Of a stretch of 57,362 nucleotides of DNA, positions 11,760-22,188 are shown in pieces. The position numbers and the translations under genes are program-made. The stretch comes from Welwitschia mirabilis. Taxonomy: Eukaryota; Gnetophyta; Gnetopsida; Welwitschiales. The notes under the pieces are model-generated. The model worked only from the letters and a program-made list of their open reading frames with translations. It had not been told where the DNA came from and made no database searches. Location of the stretch: NCBI GenBank assembly GCA_051453625.1, contig JBOZIK010000001.1, forward strand, positions 186,241,865 to 186,299,226. The letters run 5' to 3'. The first letter of the stretch is position 1. Every line of letters starts with the position of its first letter.

Positions 11760-12201
11760 ACTTTTACTTTGTTCCTATAATCCCTTAATTAATCTTTATT
11801 CTTTAATAAGGTGTGGCTCTAGTGATTATGTTTTAAGAGCATACTTTAAATAAAGAAAATATAATAAACCTTATGTTAAATATTATTTAAGTAAATCTCT
11901 TGATGAAGCTCAACTTAGTTATAGTACCATTAAAAAAGACTTTTTTGTAATAATATTTGCCCTTAAAAATTGTATTCTTATCTTTTTGGCTGAAAATTTT
12001 ATCATCTTCACTAATAATCTTACTCTTGTATTCCCTTGGATGAAAAATAATTTTAAACCATCCTTAATTAGATTAATGTTATTACTCTAGGAATTTGGTA
12101 TTGAAATAAAAAATAAAAGGTATATAATAATTAGTAATTAATATTATCTTAGGTCTTTTAGATCAAGGACTAGTTTCTAATCATTAATAACCCCTTTACC
12201 T
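11760..12201 (+). pseudogene. Athila RNase H, broken by copia insertion
   Basis: From 11869 one open stretch reads YVKYYLSKSLDEAQLSYST, then IKKDFFVIIFALKN, then LAENFIIFTNNLTLVF, matching [33 protein letters not shown] and KVIVFTDHAALKYL of Ty3/gypsy RNase H. It continues SLIRLMLLL*EFGIEIKNK (matching PRLIRWILLLQEFDLEIKDK). The last recognisable piece, INNPFTYELLENR (matching PINDSFPDEQL), runs to about 12220, with the copia edge near 12202. The final residues may therefore be chance or LTR sequence. Confidence 0.85.
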
Positions 12202-12400
12202 ATGAACTATTGGAAAATAGAATAGCAAGAATCATAAGAAAGATTTTTATTAAAATCAAATCTTTATTTTTGCATGTTTTATCATATTTCACCATATTTC
12301 TTCCTATAATGAAGAGCTTGCTTTTAAAGGAAAGCACATCATTAGGGTTTTACTAGGATTTTCATGCCCCCTTAGGTGTGTAACCATGATGTGCATATCA
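12202..12400 (-). repeat. 3' LTR of the nested copia element
   Basis: Matches 27334-27524 by eye at roughly 75-80%, with clear shared words such as 'aaatctttatttttcat/gcat', 'ttttcacatccccctagg/ttttcatgcccccttagg' and 'accatgatrtgcata'. On the minus strand it begins TGATATGC directly after ACTACTAAGAT, a decayed form of the usual copia polypurine tract (GTGGGAGAT). The left edge is set where likeness ends and Athila coding begins. Confidence 0.7.
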
Positions 12401-12769
12401 ATCTTAGTAGTTCCACTTTCAATGTGGAAATAAACTCTCTTCCAAGGGGAAAAATGAAATTCCAAGAGGAAAACCTTGGGAATACAATGTACAATAAGGC
12501 CTTCTTAAAGAAGTTACCATATGAGGGAACTACTTTGTTAAAGAAGTAGCCAATTCGTTACTACACATGCAATAGTAGATAAAACTATCATATGCATTAC
12601 AAATCTCATAATGATACGCCAAAAGGTACTACACATTTGATAGGACTAATTCAAAATTATACTATACATCTTATAGCACTAGGATCAAAAGTAACTTTGA
12701 GTAGAGATTTAAAAGTTAAATAAAGCCCATAATGTATAAGACAAAAATACATTTAGATTAACTCATTAT

Positions 12770-13404
12770 CAATTTAATTTTTGATTAAAAGTACTAAAGC
12801 TTCTCTTGATCAAGTGATTTAATAAGGATATTAGCAGTTTTCTCTATGATTAAATAGTATATTATCATAATAACTTTATTTTATGTGAGTTTCCTAATTT
12901 TATAAACCCCAACATGAAAGTGTTTTATCATATCATGTTGCACTAGATATTTTAGTATGCAAATTGATAACTGATTATCATGAAGAGCTACATTGCCTTA
13001 ATCTATTTTAAGTTCACTACTTCTAACATTTTTCTTAGCATTTAATTTCTCTGCATTTCTTATAAGTAGTTATATATTCTACCCAGTGTAAGATCATGAT
13101 ATAGTTTTCTAACATATTGAATACTAAGATAATGATAATGTTCCTAAGAATATGACATACCTTAATTTTGATAATAAGGTATTAGTTTCTTTACTAAAAC
13201 CAAATCAAAATATGCCTTCATAATGTATTGAGAGTTTCTTTTATAAGTTAGATCTAAATACCAGTCTTCTTTAGATATATCAGTACTCTCTTGTAGAATT
13301 CAGATGGATTGCCTTAGGTGCATGAAGATTTCTTCATAATACATTAATTATATATGATATGTCTAGTCTAGATTGGATTACAAAATCAAACTTTCTACTA
13401 TTCT
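12770..13404 (-). pseudogene. copia RT/RNase H C-terminal part, broken
   Basis: Directly left of the chromovirus insertion (about 13310-13400) the minus strand reads RIVESLIL*SNLD*TYHI, then EEIFMHL, matching the copia block IVGSLIYLTxTRPDIxYxVxxxSRFM. Near 12790-12840 it reads TANILIKSLDQEKL*YF, matching the terminal RNase H motif QxADIxTKPLxxxKFxxF. The middle is too decayed to follow. The polypurine tract and LTR follow at 12400. Confidence 0.72.
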
Positions 13405-13821
13405 TGTAATGTTCCAAAATCATTAATTATATAATGATGTGTATTAAGTACTAAAGAAGTATGGTTAATAAGAAATCTGAATGGATATGCCCTAAATATG
13501 TAAAGATATATCCCTTCATTATGTAACATAAGCTTATGGCATTAGGTGGAGATGAATAGGCTAGGTGGATGTAATTAATGACAACCTTGGCTGATCCTCA
13601 AGCATCCTAGAAGGGGGACTAAGGTCATAGTCTATATTTTTATCTATAACTATGAGTCTAAGGCTATTTGCTAATGATGTGGAATGTAATCTGCTACTAT
13701 CCATAATAAAAGCTTGTTTCTCTCTAAATTGCTTCTTGTTATTTCTATAGATCCTGATTTTTTATTTTAAATGTTTCTTTTTATGCAAAGTAATCCAAAA
13801 ATAGTAAAATAGAATATTACA
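13405..13821 (+). repeat. 5' LTR of the nested chromovirus
   Basis: 417 bp, TGTAAT...ATTACA, directly comparable with 22189-22604. The block 'gctaatgatgtggaatgtaatctgctactatccataataaaagc' is identical in both copies (13667 onward). It holds an 'ataataaaagc' element that may be TATA-like or a polyadenylation signal. Confidence 0.9.
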
Positions 13822-13823
13822 TT

Positions 13824-13835
13824 TGGTATAAGATC
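13824..13835 (+). other. Primer-binding site, tRNA-iMet type
   Basis: TGGTATAAGATC against the consensus TGGTATCAGAGC (10/12), starting three bases after the LTR end, as expected. Confidence 0.8.
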
Positions 13836-13989
13836 TAATTACAAATGGTAAATTTCTACTTGAAAGAAAATAAGGAAGAAACTCAACTTATAAATTAAAA
13901 TAGTCAAAATGCCAAATAGTACATCAAAGAACAGGAATATGGTAATCAAAGGAAATAAAATATTAGCAAAACTAGGATGCATAACATCT

Positions 13990-16317
13990 TAATAAGGAAA
14001 ATCAAACATCATTGCTAAGGATGAAGAAGATCCTACACCAAGAAAGTAATAGGGTTATGAACCTCCATGCTTGAGATCGGAGGCTTCATGCCACTTAGAA
14101 CTACTTCCATTCTAGTAGCCTATGAAGGAATTGTCACATTATTAATTTTAACTAAAGAAGAAGCTACTACCGAATTTACCCTAGTAATAGAATACAACTA
14201 CTTATAGAGCTTCATATGAAGCTTACTGTAAGCAAACAAAGTCCCTAGTAGATCTTCTTTCGAGAGCTTTCCACCATGATACAACACATTTATATCATCA
14301 ATAGTAATGGCCAGATGATTTGCACAAGCCTGAATCATCCTCTTACTCTTTGTCAAATGAGCAAATAAGGAAACATGATTCTCTTCTATTGTAGTTATTT
14401 GCGAAGCATCTACCTGTAACTTCTTTTATGATAAATGCATGTTCTCTATCTTATTCTCTAACATATGAAGGGAATCATTCATAAACTCTTGCTCTTCAAT
14501 CCCATGATAAGCCATGTAGTAAAATGATTCCATCATATCCCTTCTTGCTATGGAGAATAATTGGGGATGAAACAAGTAGAACAATTGTATTTAAAGTTCC
14601 ATGGTACATCTATTTCCTTAGATTGATAATGGGTATACAAATTATCTAGGCATGAAGAATGCATAACTTATGCATGTGGAAGACTAAAAAGGGATTGATA
14701 ATCCCCTATCTAGTCTATTAACTCCTTAACCTTGTGATACAAGATCTCCATCACTGATAGAAGCTGATTAGTGTGATAAGAAACTTGGTCTTGTTTGTTA
14801 ATAATTGACTATGGAGCTATGAGTGGAGGCTCTAGAGAATGATGAGAAACTAAAGGACTCTAACCTATAGGTTGAAAATAGGGGATGGACTAGGACATAT
14901 TTCTTTGATTCATTAAGGTATTTAAATCACTAAAAACCTCTTTCCTTTGAGATCCAAAAGGGAATAATAAATCCATGAAGAGGTCAATGGAAGAAATAGA
15001 AGGAAAAGTTTCACTTACAATAATGCACTCCTTCCTTAGTCACTAAAGAGAGAGCTTCTTTAAAGGACATGGGGTAAAATCCATGTCTTCCTCGACCAAT
15101 GTCTCTACATAAGGAACCTACAATAAAATAAGCAAATGCTTAGGTAAATAAAGAAAAAAAAGGGAATGGGGAACAGAAAGGAATAAAATAAAAAATGAAG
15201 AAGAGAAATAAAGAGAAAAGAGATGGTAGTGATCATACTTCACGGGGTCGATGCTACTAAGAAAAAAGGGATGCATCTTCTTTATCTTTTATTTTCACAG
15301 GCATAGGATAATTTACAAGAGCTTTTCACATTTTTGGCAAGAAGAGTTACAAGATCTAGAAGCTTTATTCATTTGCAAAACATCAAATGTCAAAAAAAGA
15401 AAAAAATAACAAATAAAGTTACTAGAAATATACTTAATAGTAAGATTCCTTAGTGAAATCTAAACCTAAAATGGAATAAAAAAAAGTACCCTATGATGTT
15501 TTTCTAGGGTTATAACTCCTAGAGCCTTTACCCTTCATAGATGAAAAAGAACGAGGATGTAATAAAGATTGAAAAGGAATTTCATGAAGATATAAAACAT
15601 AAGAAGAATATATAGAAATAGTTCTAAATGGTTGTAGATCCCTCAAATCTATAGAAGCAAAATATAAACCTAATAAAATTTGGTTACATAAAAACTTTCC
15701 CCTATCTCCGTTCCTCTTTAAGTGGATCAACTAAGAAAGAGCAAAAGACAAATAATTGAGTCCAAATTGAAAGAATTTCCCTTCATCAGAAAGAAAAATA
15801 AGTAAATTATGTAGATGGAAATCTCACTCACCCAATCATCAAGAAAGGCCCTACCAACAATTAGCTCCCCATAAGATGCAAAATATGGAGTGGTAAAATT
15901 GATGGTAGAAATCTCATGGTGGTGGATGTCCATATCCTACACACTTACAAAATCATTCAAGTAATTTGCTAAGCAGTAATGAAAGTCCTCATCAAAATGA
16001 AAGACTTTGAGAGGAACTTGATCACCTTCACTTATTCTAAAGACTAGCCTAATGCTTTCCTCCAAAATTTGAATTGTGCTATGTCAAGGATGGGTAATGG
16101 TATCAGTATCTAGATCAAAAGAAGAATACAATAAATCTAGAATGAAAAGAACAATAGGATGATAAAAAAGAAAGGAATGAAAACCACAAATATCTAGGAT
16201 ATTAAAGGAGAAGATCTAAGAGAACTCTCACTCTAAAGTGTATTGCTGTATTTCCAACTCTGCAGGCCTAACATTAGTAGAATTCCAAGAAATGGCAGGG
16301 AAAAATCTGGAAGCCAT
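13990..16317 (-). pseudogene. Antisense, intron-bearing host-like pseudogene inside the chromovirus
   Basis: A minus-strand reading begins ATG at 16317 (MASRFFPAISWNSTN) and can be followed with few breaks for about 2.3 kb, against the element's own direction. Typical pieces are EESIRLVFRISEGDQVPLKV, FHFDEDFHYCLANYLNDF, GELIVGRAFLDDW, FASIDLRDLQPFRTI and, near the end, KLSKEDLLGTLFAYSKLHMK. Intron-like joints are visible: GTGAGT (about 15830) to CTTTCTTAG (about 15729), and pyrimidine-rich acceptors ending TTTTAG (about 15466) and TTATTGTAG (about 15125). Several stops sit where Trp would fit (TGG to TGA/TAG). The family is not recognised; a plant-mobile-domain type ORF of the sort carried by transposons is possible but unproven. 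It is less AT-rich than its surroundings. Confidence 0.5.
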
Positions 16318-16542
16318 AACTTAACTAGAAAAAGAAGTATGCCCATAAATGCTAAAAGAATCTTGTATTTATAGGAAAAAGCATGTTGTGGAAGGATCTA
16401 CACAAAAATGAAGAAAAGAAAAAGTAAAACATTAAATAAAAAGTAGAGGAAAAGGAGACAAGTAAAAGAATAAATAAAAGAATTACCAATTTAACTATGG
16501 AGGCACATGATGAAAGAAGTAAAAAAGTGAGGGACCATTAAT

Positions 16543-16582
16543 CTATTTATAGTGGTAACCATGGTTTAACCTAAACCCTAAA
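16543..16582 (-). promoter_or_regulatory. Promoter-like motifs upstream of the antisense pseudogene
   Basis: On the minus strand there is a TATA-like CTATAAATAG (16543-16552), about 225 bases upstream of the ATG at 16317. A plant telo-box (plus-strand AAACCCTAAA, 16573-16582) lies just upstream, followed by several GGTTAA/TTAACC words to 16640. A second TATA-like CTATAAATA lies at 16366-16374, only 50 bases from the ATG. These are motif matches only; promoter activity is inferred. Confidence 0.4.
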
Positions 16583-16679
16583 ATAATAGTTAATCATAGT
16601 TAACCAAACCATAGTTAATTACAAAACCACTTCAGTTAACTTTAGGGGGAAAAAAAGGCCTTAAACTACAAGTAAATGG

Positions 16680-17440
16680 GTGATTGATGTTATACTTGGG
16701 AGGCTAACATCGCACTTAGATGGCTGACATTGCACTCCTAGAGGGCTGACGTCACACTTTAGAGGCCAATGTCACACTCCCATATGGTTACTATCACACT
16801 TCAAGGCTAACATTGCACTTCCAGATAGCCAATGTTGTACTTTGGTAGCCAAACCAAAGGTTAACATCATACTTCAAAGGATAATGTCATACTTCGAAGG
16901 CTGACATCATACTTGGGTGGCTGATGTCATACTTGGAAGGCTAGTGTCATACTTAGATGGCTGATGTCACACTTAATCAAATCGACACAGCACCTCAAGG
17001 ACCCTCAAGGACACTGCACTTAGATGGTCGATGTCACACTTCATTGGTTAATGTTACACTTAAATACCTGATATTGCACTTGTTATTCATAGGCTTAGAT
17101 TTCATCATTTTCCTAAGAAATCACCTATTTCATCCACCTATCAAAGAAAGTCCGATGTCACAGTTGGGTGATTGATGTCGGACTTGAGTGGCTAACATTG
17201 AACTTACTGGTCTGACATTATACTTGGATACGTAATGTTACATTTACCACTTACAAGCTAGAATCATCTGTCCAAAATTGCCTATTTTACTCACCCGCAT
17301 TAAAGACCTGACATCATACTTGGATGCCCAACATTATACTTACTAGTATGATGTTACATTTGGTGGCCCAACATTATACTTAATGGCTTGATGTTGCACT
17401 CACTACATACAGTTACTTGACGTCATACTTAAGTCCTCAG
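16680..17440 (-). repeat. Minisatellite, about 20-bp units centred on TGACGTCA-like words
   Basis: About 26 imperfect units of 20-24 bp, plus-strand form near GGCTGAYRTCACACTTGGAT. Adjacent units at 16919-16978 are spaced exactly 20 bp. Two units keep the palindrome TGACGTCA ('ctgacgtcacac' near 16747 and 'ttgacgtcatac' near 17418). Most others read TGATGTCA or TGACATCA, exactly what deamination of the central CpG would give. The array lies directly upstream of the antisense pseudogene. Short ORFs crossing it are shadows. Confidence 0.85.
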
Positions 17441-17689
17441 CAACATTACTGGATGCTTGGTAGCACATAGACCTCATTAACAGTTGTTAGCCATGTCAAT
17501 AAGTTTGTTATAATAACTATTATAAACTATCTTCTCTAACCATTTTCTTAATTATCACGTACTTACAGGTCCCCAACTTCCACCAGAAAAACTATAGAAA
17601 GGTAGCACCACCAGATAAAAAATAGGAGGAAGAGCAAGAGAATACTTATAAAAGTAGGCAAAGGACATATGGGTTCAGAAGAACATTGA

Positions 17690-18640
17690 ATTCACTGGTG
17701 TATCATGGAACATAGGGTCAATGAGTGAATTGATATACTAGAAGCCATATTGGTAATATTCACTCATAAAATGAATGGTTATCTAGTAGGATTAATAGCC
17801 TTCTTTCTTGCCTAAAAGAAAGGCCTATAGAACCTAATCAAAGGGCATCTCAAGAACCTCCTTCTACATCAAGACAGCATATTCCTACAGCTAATGTTGA
17901 TTTCTAAAATATTGATATAAGATTATTAAATATAGAGGCCAATCTTTAAGATTTTTTGACAAGTAGATCCAACCATTCCAACATGGGACAATGAGAAGAA
18001 GAAGAACTTGTAATAATGATACATTTAAAAAACCTATGAAGATAAAGCTAGAAAAAGTGAAGAAGCCATATCATGACAATTGGTGAACTATTTCAAACTT
18101 TAAAATATACCTCTATAAAGATGGTGTGTATATGTTATTGTATTTCTTACACAAAATGCATAGGAATGGTGGTGCAAATACCACCAGAAATACTCACTTA
18201 GGATACTGTGGGATATATTTGTTGAAGAATTCAAAAAGAAGTTTATTTTAAAAGATTTTATCAAAGACCAAATGGTGGAATTCCAATGTCTACATCTAGA
18301 CAAACTTTTATGAGATAAAAATTGGTTAAAATTATAGCACCTTATGAAGTATCAGAATAATTTTTCAGAAAAGTAGTTGATTAATAGCTTTATCAAGACT
18401 TTGCCACCTAAACTTTAAAGTATCCTCCACATTCTAAAAATCAAATCTATAGAGGACGTCTATCAGAAAATAAGTACTATCTCCAAGGCTAAGAGAACAA
18501 ATGGATGAATCAATCACACCAATAAGATAGACACCCTTCTTTAACTGCACCACTAGTAAGGGAGCCATACAGAACCAACCTTACTTTTTATGAGTACCAA
18601 AGAAAGGTCATGTAGCTAGGAACTATCCTTTTAAAGCATA
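17690..18640 (+). pseudogene. Chromovirus gag, broken
   Basis: About 18160-18460 reads EWWCKYHQKYSLRILWDIF, then VEEFKKKFILKDF, then DQMVEFQCLHLDKLL, then FIKTLPPKL, following the gypsy gag (Retrotrans_gag) pattern WxxFxxxFxxKFxPxxxxxxKxxEFxxLxQG...FxxGLxxxL. Near 18580-18630 a nucleocapsid knuckle reads YFL*VPKKGHVARNYPF; its His and GHVARN core survive but all three Cys positions are lost. The N-terminus upstream of 18000 is poorly readable. Confidence 0.75.
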
Positions 18641-18739
18641 AGCATCAAATTTTCCTCTACAAAATCAGCCTCAAACTCTTTAAAGTCAATCCATGCCATC
18701 CAAAAGAGTCTATGCTACCATTCAAATAGGTGTGATTTA

Positions 18740-19000
18740 TAACCAATGCTCCATCTTAGAGTATTGTGGTCATATTTCATTTTTTTGTTATTTAATTCTT
18801 AGTTGATAGTGGTGCATCATATAATTTTATTTCACCATTTCTATTTTACAAATTAAGTATTATTCCTTTTCAAAGAATAAGATTCTACCATAGAAGTTGT
18901 AAGGGGTAATGTTCTTTCATAAGATAGAACTACTACTCTCATTAGTTTTACCATTCATGACTTATAGTTTAGGGATGAGTTTATGTTTTTCAAATTGAAG
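18740..19000 (+). pseudogene. Chromovirus aspartic protease fragment
   Basis: Bases 18799-18850 read LVDSGASYNFISPFLFYKL, the gypsy protease active site. The DSGA codons (18805-18816) are intact, one of the few catalytic motifs preserved in the window. The domain is interrupted by stops downstream, and the flanking polyprotein is broken. Confidence 0.8.
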
Positions 19001-19379
19001 AATACCATGCCATTCTAGAAATCACTTTCTTAGTTAGATATAATGTCCAGATTAACTTTTGTTATAGAACTTTGTAACTATCCCATTCATTCAAAGAACA
19101 AATTTTTAAAGGGAAAGGGAAGAGTAAGGGGATCTTTTTAATCTCATCCAAATAAATTGCTAAAGCAGTAAAAAAGACAGGATCACCCTAGTATAAGCAA
19201 AAGATCATAAAGAAGATCTATCTATACCAGAAGAACTGAAAGAATTTTTAGATATATTTGAAGATTAAAAAATGATATCACCTAAGAGAAAAGTATAGTA
19301 TGCTATTAATTTTATCTCTAGAGCACAACAAATTACCAGAGCACCATAACATTTCTCAATGGTAGAACTAAGAGAATTG

Positions 19380-20010
19380 AAGTTATAGATTGAATAGCTA
19401 TTATTGGAAGGAAAGGTTCATCTTAGTGTGTCATCATGAGGGGCACTAGTGTTATTTGTTAAAAAGAAGGATGGAACTTTATGGCTCTATATTAATTACA
19501 AACAAATTAAGAAATGTGACCATTAAAAATAGATACCCATTATCATGGATTCATGACCTAGTGGACCAACTACAAAGAGCCAAGTACTTTTCAAAGATCA
19601 ATTTAAAATTTATCTAATACCAAATCTATATCAATAATAAAGACATCTACAAGACTACTTTCAGAATAAGATATGGATATGATGAATTTGTAGTAATGCA
19701 TTTTAGTTTGACAAATGTTCTAGCTAATTTTATGAGCTTAATGAATGATGTTTTTTAACTATACATGGATAAATTTATGATTGTCTTTTTATATGATATC
19801 TCAGTATATTCCATAAATCAAGATGATCATATTACACATTTGAGAAAGTGCTATAGGTCATGTCTAAGCATAAATTCAAGGAGAAATTAAGCAAATGTGA
19901 ATTATTTCAAATAAAAATTATTTATCTAGGATATATCATCTGCAGCTAAGGAATTATAATAGACCTAGCCAAAGTTCAAGATGTAATGAAATGGCTAGAA
20001 TTCAAAGATG
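19380..20010 (+). pseudogene. Chromovirus reverse transcriptase, inactive
   Basis: About 19436-19500 reads [20 protein letters not shown], matching [20 protein letters not shown]. Frames then shift through regions matching RYPLPRIDDLxDQLQGAxYFSKIDL (19530-19600) and the FRTRYGHYEFxVMPFGLTNAPATFM block (19660-19740). At 19762-19812 it reads MDKFMIVFLYDISVYSIN, matching LDKFVVVFIDDILVYSKS; the first catalytic Asp is Tyr (GAT to TAT, 19792-19794). About 19830-20010 follows the thumb region toward GFLGHxxSxxGI and FLGLxxFYRRFI. Confidence 0.88.
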
Positions 20011-20189
20011 CCATTCAATTATGAAGTTTCTTACGATTAGCCAACTTCTACCAGAAATTTGTTCTAGGATTTTCTCAATTTACGACATCATTAACAGATT
20101 TGATCAAAGCAACTAATATATTATTCTTTGAGAATAAATGCAAGAAGACATTTATTAGACTAAAGTTACTACTCATAACTACATTGGTT

Positions 20190-20580
20190 CTTAAGATTGT
20201 AGATGTAAACAAACCTTTTATAATTACTACAGATGCTTCTACCCAAGGAATGGGAGTCGTGCTTAGCTAAGATAACCAAGTGATTGCATATGAATCACAA
20301 AAGCTAAACTAGCATTAGATGAACTATTTTGTGCATGAATTGAAACTATTACCCATAGTGCATGCCTTGAAGGTTTGAAGGCACTATCTTATGGGAAGGA
20401 AATTACTCCTCAAAATAGATCATAAAAGATTTAAGTATTTTTAGAAACAACCCCTTCTAAACATGCAACAAAGGATGTGGGATGGGTTACTTGCATAATA
20501 TGATTTTAAGTTGTAGTACACCCTTAGAAAGAAGAACAAAGTAGCAGATTCTTTAAGTAGGATGTGGTGTATGTTAGGCA
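20190..20580 (+). pseudogene. Chromovirus RNase H, broken
   Basis: From about 20217 it reads FIITTDASTQGMGVVLS, then DNQVIAYESQKLN, then YFVHELKLLPIVHALKV, then RHYLMGRKLLLKIDHK, a near-complete match to the gypsy RNase H pattern (TDAS, E, D). The end reads KKNKVADSLSRM near 20540, the conserved GKxNKVADALSR terminus. About six stops interrupt it. The Asp of TDAS is retained. Confidence 0.9.
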
Positions 20581-20989
20581 TCATTATCACACCCAACTTG
20601 TCCACTTTCCTCAAAACTTCCTTGAAAGAAGATCCATACTTCAAGGACATATAATAATAATTTTAATAAGAAAAGGAAGTAGATAAATACATGACCTCAC
20701 AATATTGATTCCTTTTGAAAAGAAGATAAGTATGCATTTTACAAAACCCATGGAGAAGAAAGATAATGTCTGAACTACACATAATTCCTTATGCAAGATA
20801 TTTGGGATTTATTAAAAACTACTACCAATTATGGAAATACTACTTTTGTTGAAGAATGAAGATATATTTAAAAGAATAGATCTGCATCTTTCCTATATGC
20901 CAACAGATGAAAATCAACTAAGGAAAACCCACTAGACTTCTTTAGCCTTTAAGAATATCACATGGAAATGGAAAGAGATATCTAAGGAT

Positions 20990-21520
20990 TTCATCACTGA
21001 GTTACCCCTTATTAATAAACAACATGTGTAATTTTTGTTTGTGTGGGCAATTTAATTAAGACAGCTCAATTTATTGTAGTTCAAAGTACTAATATAACTA
21101 AATAACTAGCTCTTCATTTTGTATAGGAAGTTTTCAGGTTATATAATGCACAATCAAGATCCAAAGTTCTTATCTAAATTTTGGTAAAGCTTCTTGCACC
21201 ACTTACCAAGCTCAATTTTAGTACTGCTTGCCACCCAGAAATAGATGATCAAATAGAAAGGATAAATTATATATTGGAAGATAATTTATGATGTTATGTA
21301 GTAGTAAGCCCTAAATAATAGGATAACTACCTACATCTAGTATAATTTGCTTATAACCAAACATTCTAGACTTCCATTTGTTATTCATCATTTGAAGCAA
21401 TGTATGGTAGAAACTATTCTACACCTATTATATGATTATATCCTTCATAAAGATTAGAGAAGATAATACCTTCAAAATTAAAAATTATGGAAGAAGTAAT
21501 AAATAAAATAAAAGGATTTC
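20990..21520 (+). pseudogene. Chromovirus integrase core, broken
   Basis: About 21190-21280 reads [21 protein letters not shown], then RINYILEDNL, matching [29 protein letters not shown]. About 21310-21430 reads DNYLHLV*FAYNQTF, then YSSFEAMYGRNYSTP, matching WDxxLPLxEFAYNxSxxxSIGxxPFEALYGRxxxTP. This enzyme would insert the cDNA into host chromatin. The zinc-finger part upstream is weak. Confidence 0.85.
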
Positions 21521-22010
21521 TATAGGCAAAACAAGATTAATATAAGAAATATTATGATTAGAAGCATCAGACCCACACTTCTCAGATAGATGAATAAGTA
21601 CTATTAAGAATCAAGACATAAATAAACTCTTTGAAAATAGAAAATACAGCAAACTAGCACCATGATTCTATAAAGATTTTAAGTTTATTGAAAAGATTGG
21701 AAATCTAGCATACAAACTAGAGCTTCCTTTCCAAATATTTCAAATACATTTAGTTTTTTCATGTGAGCACTATGAAACCATATCATGAAGATAGAAATTA
21801 AGAATACATCTTGAACTAGCAAAATATCATGCTGAAGTCCAATTTAACATTTGAAGTTCAACTAGAAAAATTTCTAAGTACTGGATCGATGCAATTAAGA
21901 AATAGAAGTATAAATGAGGTACTTATTCAATGGACCCATTATAATAAACAAACATGGAAAAATAGGGAATACATGTAAGAAACCTTTCCCAGAATTTTTA
22001 AAATAAATCC
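21520..22010 (+). pseudogene. Integrase C-terminus with chromodomain-like tail, broken
   Basis: About 21590-21800 matches the basic GxxVxLRIxxxK...KLxPxYxGPFxIxEKIGxxAYxLELP block, with FIEKIGNLAYKLELPF clearly readable. About 21850-22010 reads STGSMQLRNRSINEVLIQWT, then HYNKQTWKNREYM*ETFPRIF, following the chromodomain-type ending (RNRxIxEVLVQWKxxPxEEATWExxxxLxxxFPxF). Such tails direct chromoviruses to heterochromatin. Aromatic and Trp positions are partly kept. Confidence 0.7.
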
Positions 22011-22176
22011 TGATATACCATTTTTATGTTGTATTATCAATATATCTATAATTAAATAATATCTCCTCTTTTCCATTATGTCTTGTAGATCCTATGAAAA
22101 GTAATTTAAAGAAGCATGACTTCAAAAGTGATGCAAATTGAGGAGAGACCCTATTCGAGGACAAGCACAATTCCTA

Positions 22177-22188
22177 AGAAGAAGGAAA
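22177..22188 (+). other. Polypurine tract
   Basis: AAGAAGAAGGAAA immediately precedes the 3' LTR, the position used to prime plus-strand DNA synthesis. It follows a 'cgaggacaagcac' word like the 'cgaggacgaat' seen before the tract in related plant elements. Confidence 0.7.

Larger units (their letters stand above)
8690..12201 (+). mobile_element. Athila-type Ty3/gypsy element, left half (gag to RNase H)
   Basis: Domains read rightward: gag C-terminus, protease, reverse transcriptase, RNase H. The coding thread stops at 12201 and resumes with the integrase zinc-finger region at about 27540, because a copia element was inserted between them. The motif set (INLMP protease region, a FLDGYSGYNQI-type RT motif, RNase H [11 protein letters not shown]-like) is that of the Athila branch of Tat gypsy elements. 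The left limit is only where coding likeness fades. Confidence 0.8.

Noticed and set aside
16573-16582. Interstitial telomere tract
   Set aside because: Only a single AAACCCTAAA; read instead as an isolated telo-box.
16957-17175. 72-codon ORF over the minisatellite
   Set aside because: Repeat-derived frame across CRE-like units; not a protein.
16680-17440. Possible CRISPR-like array
   Set aside because: Units are contiguous imperfect tandem repeats without unique spacers, and the genome is a plant's.
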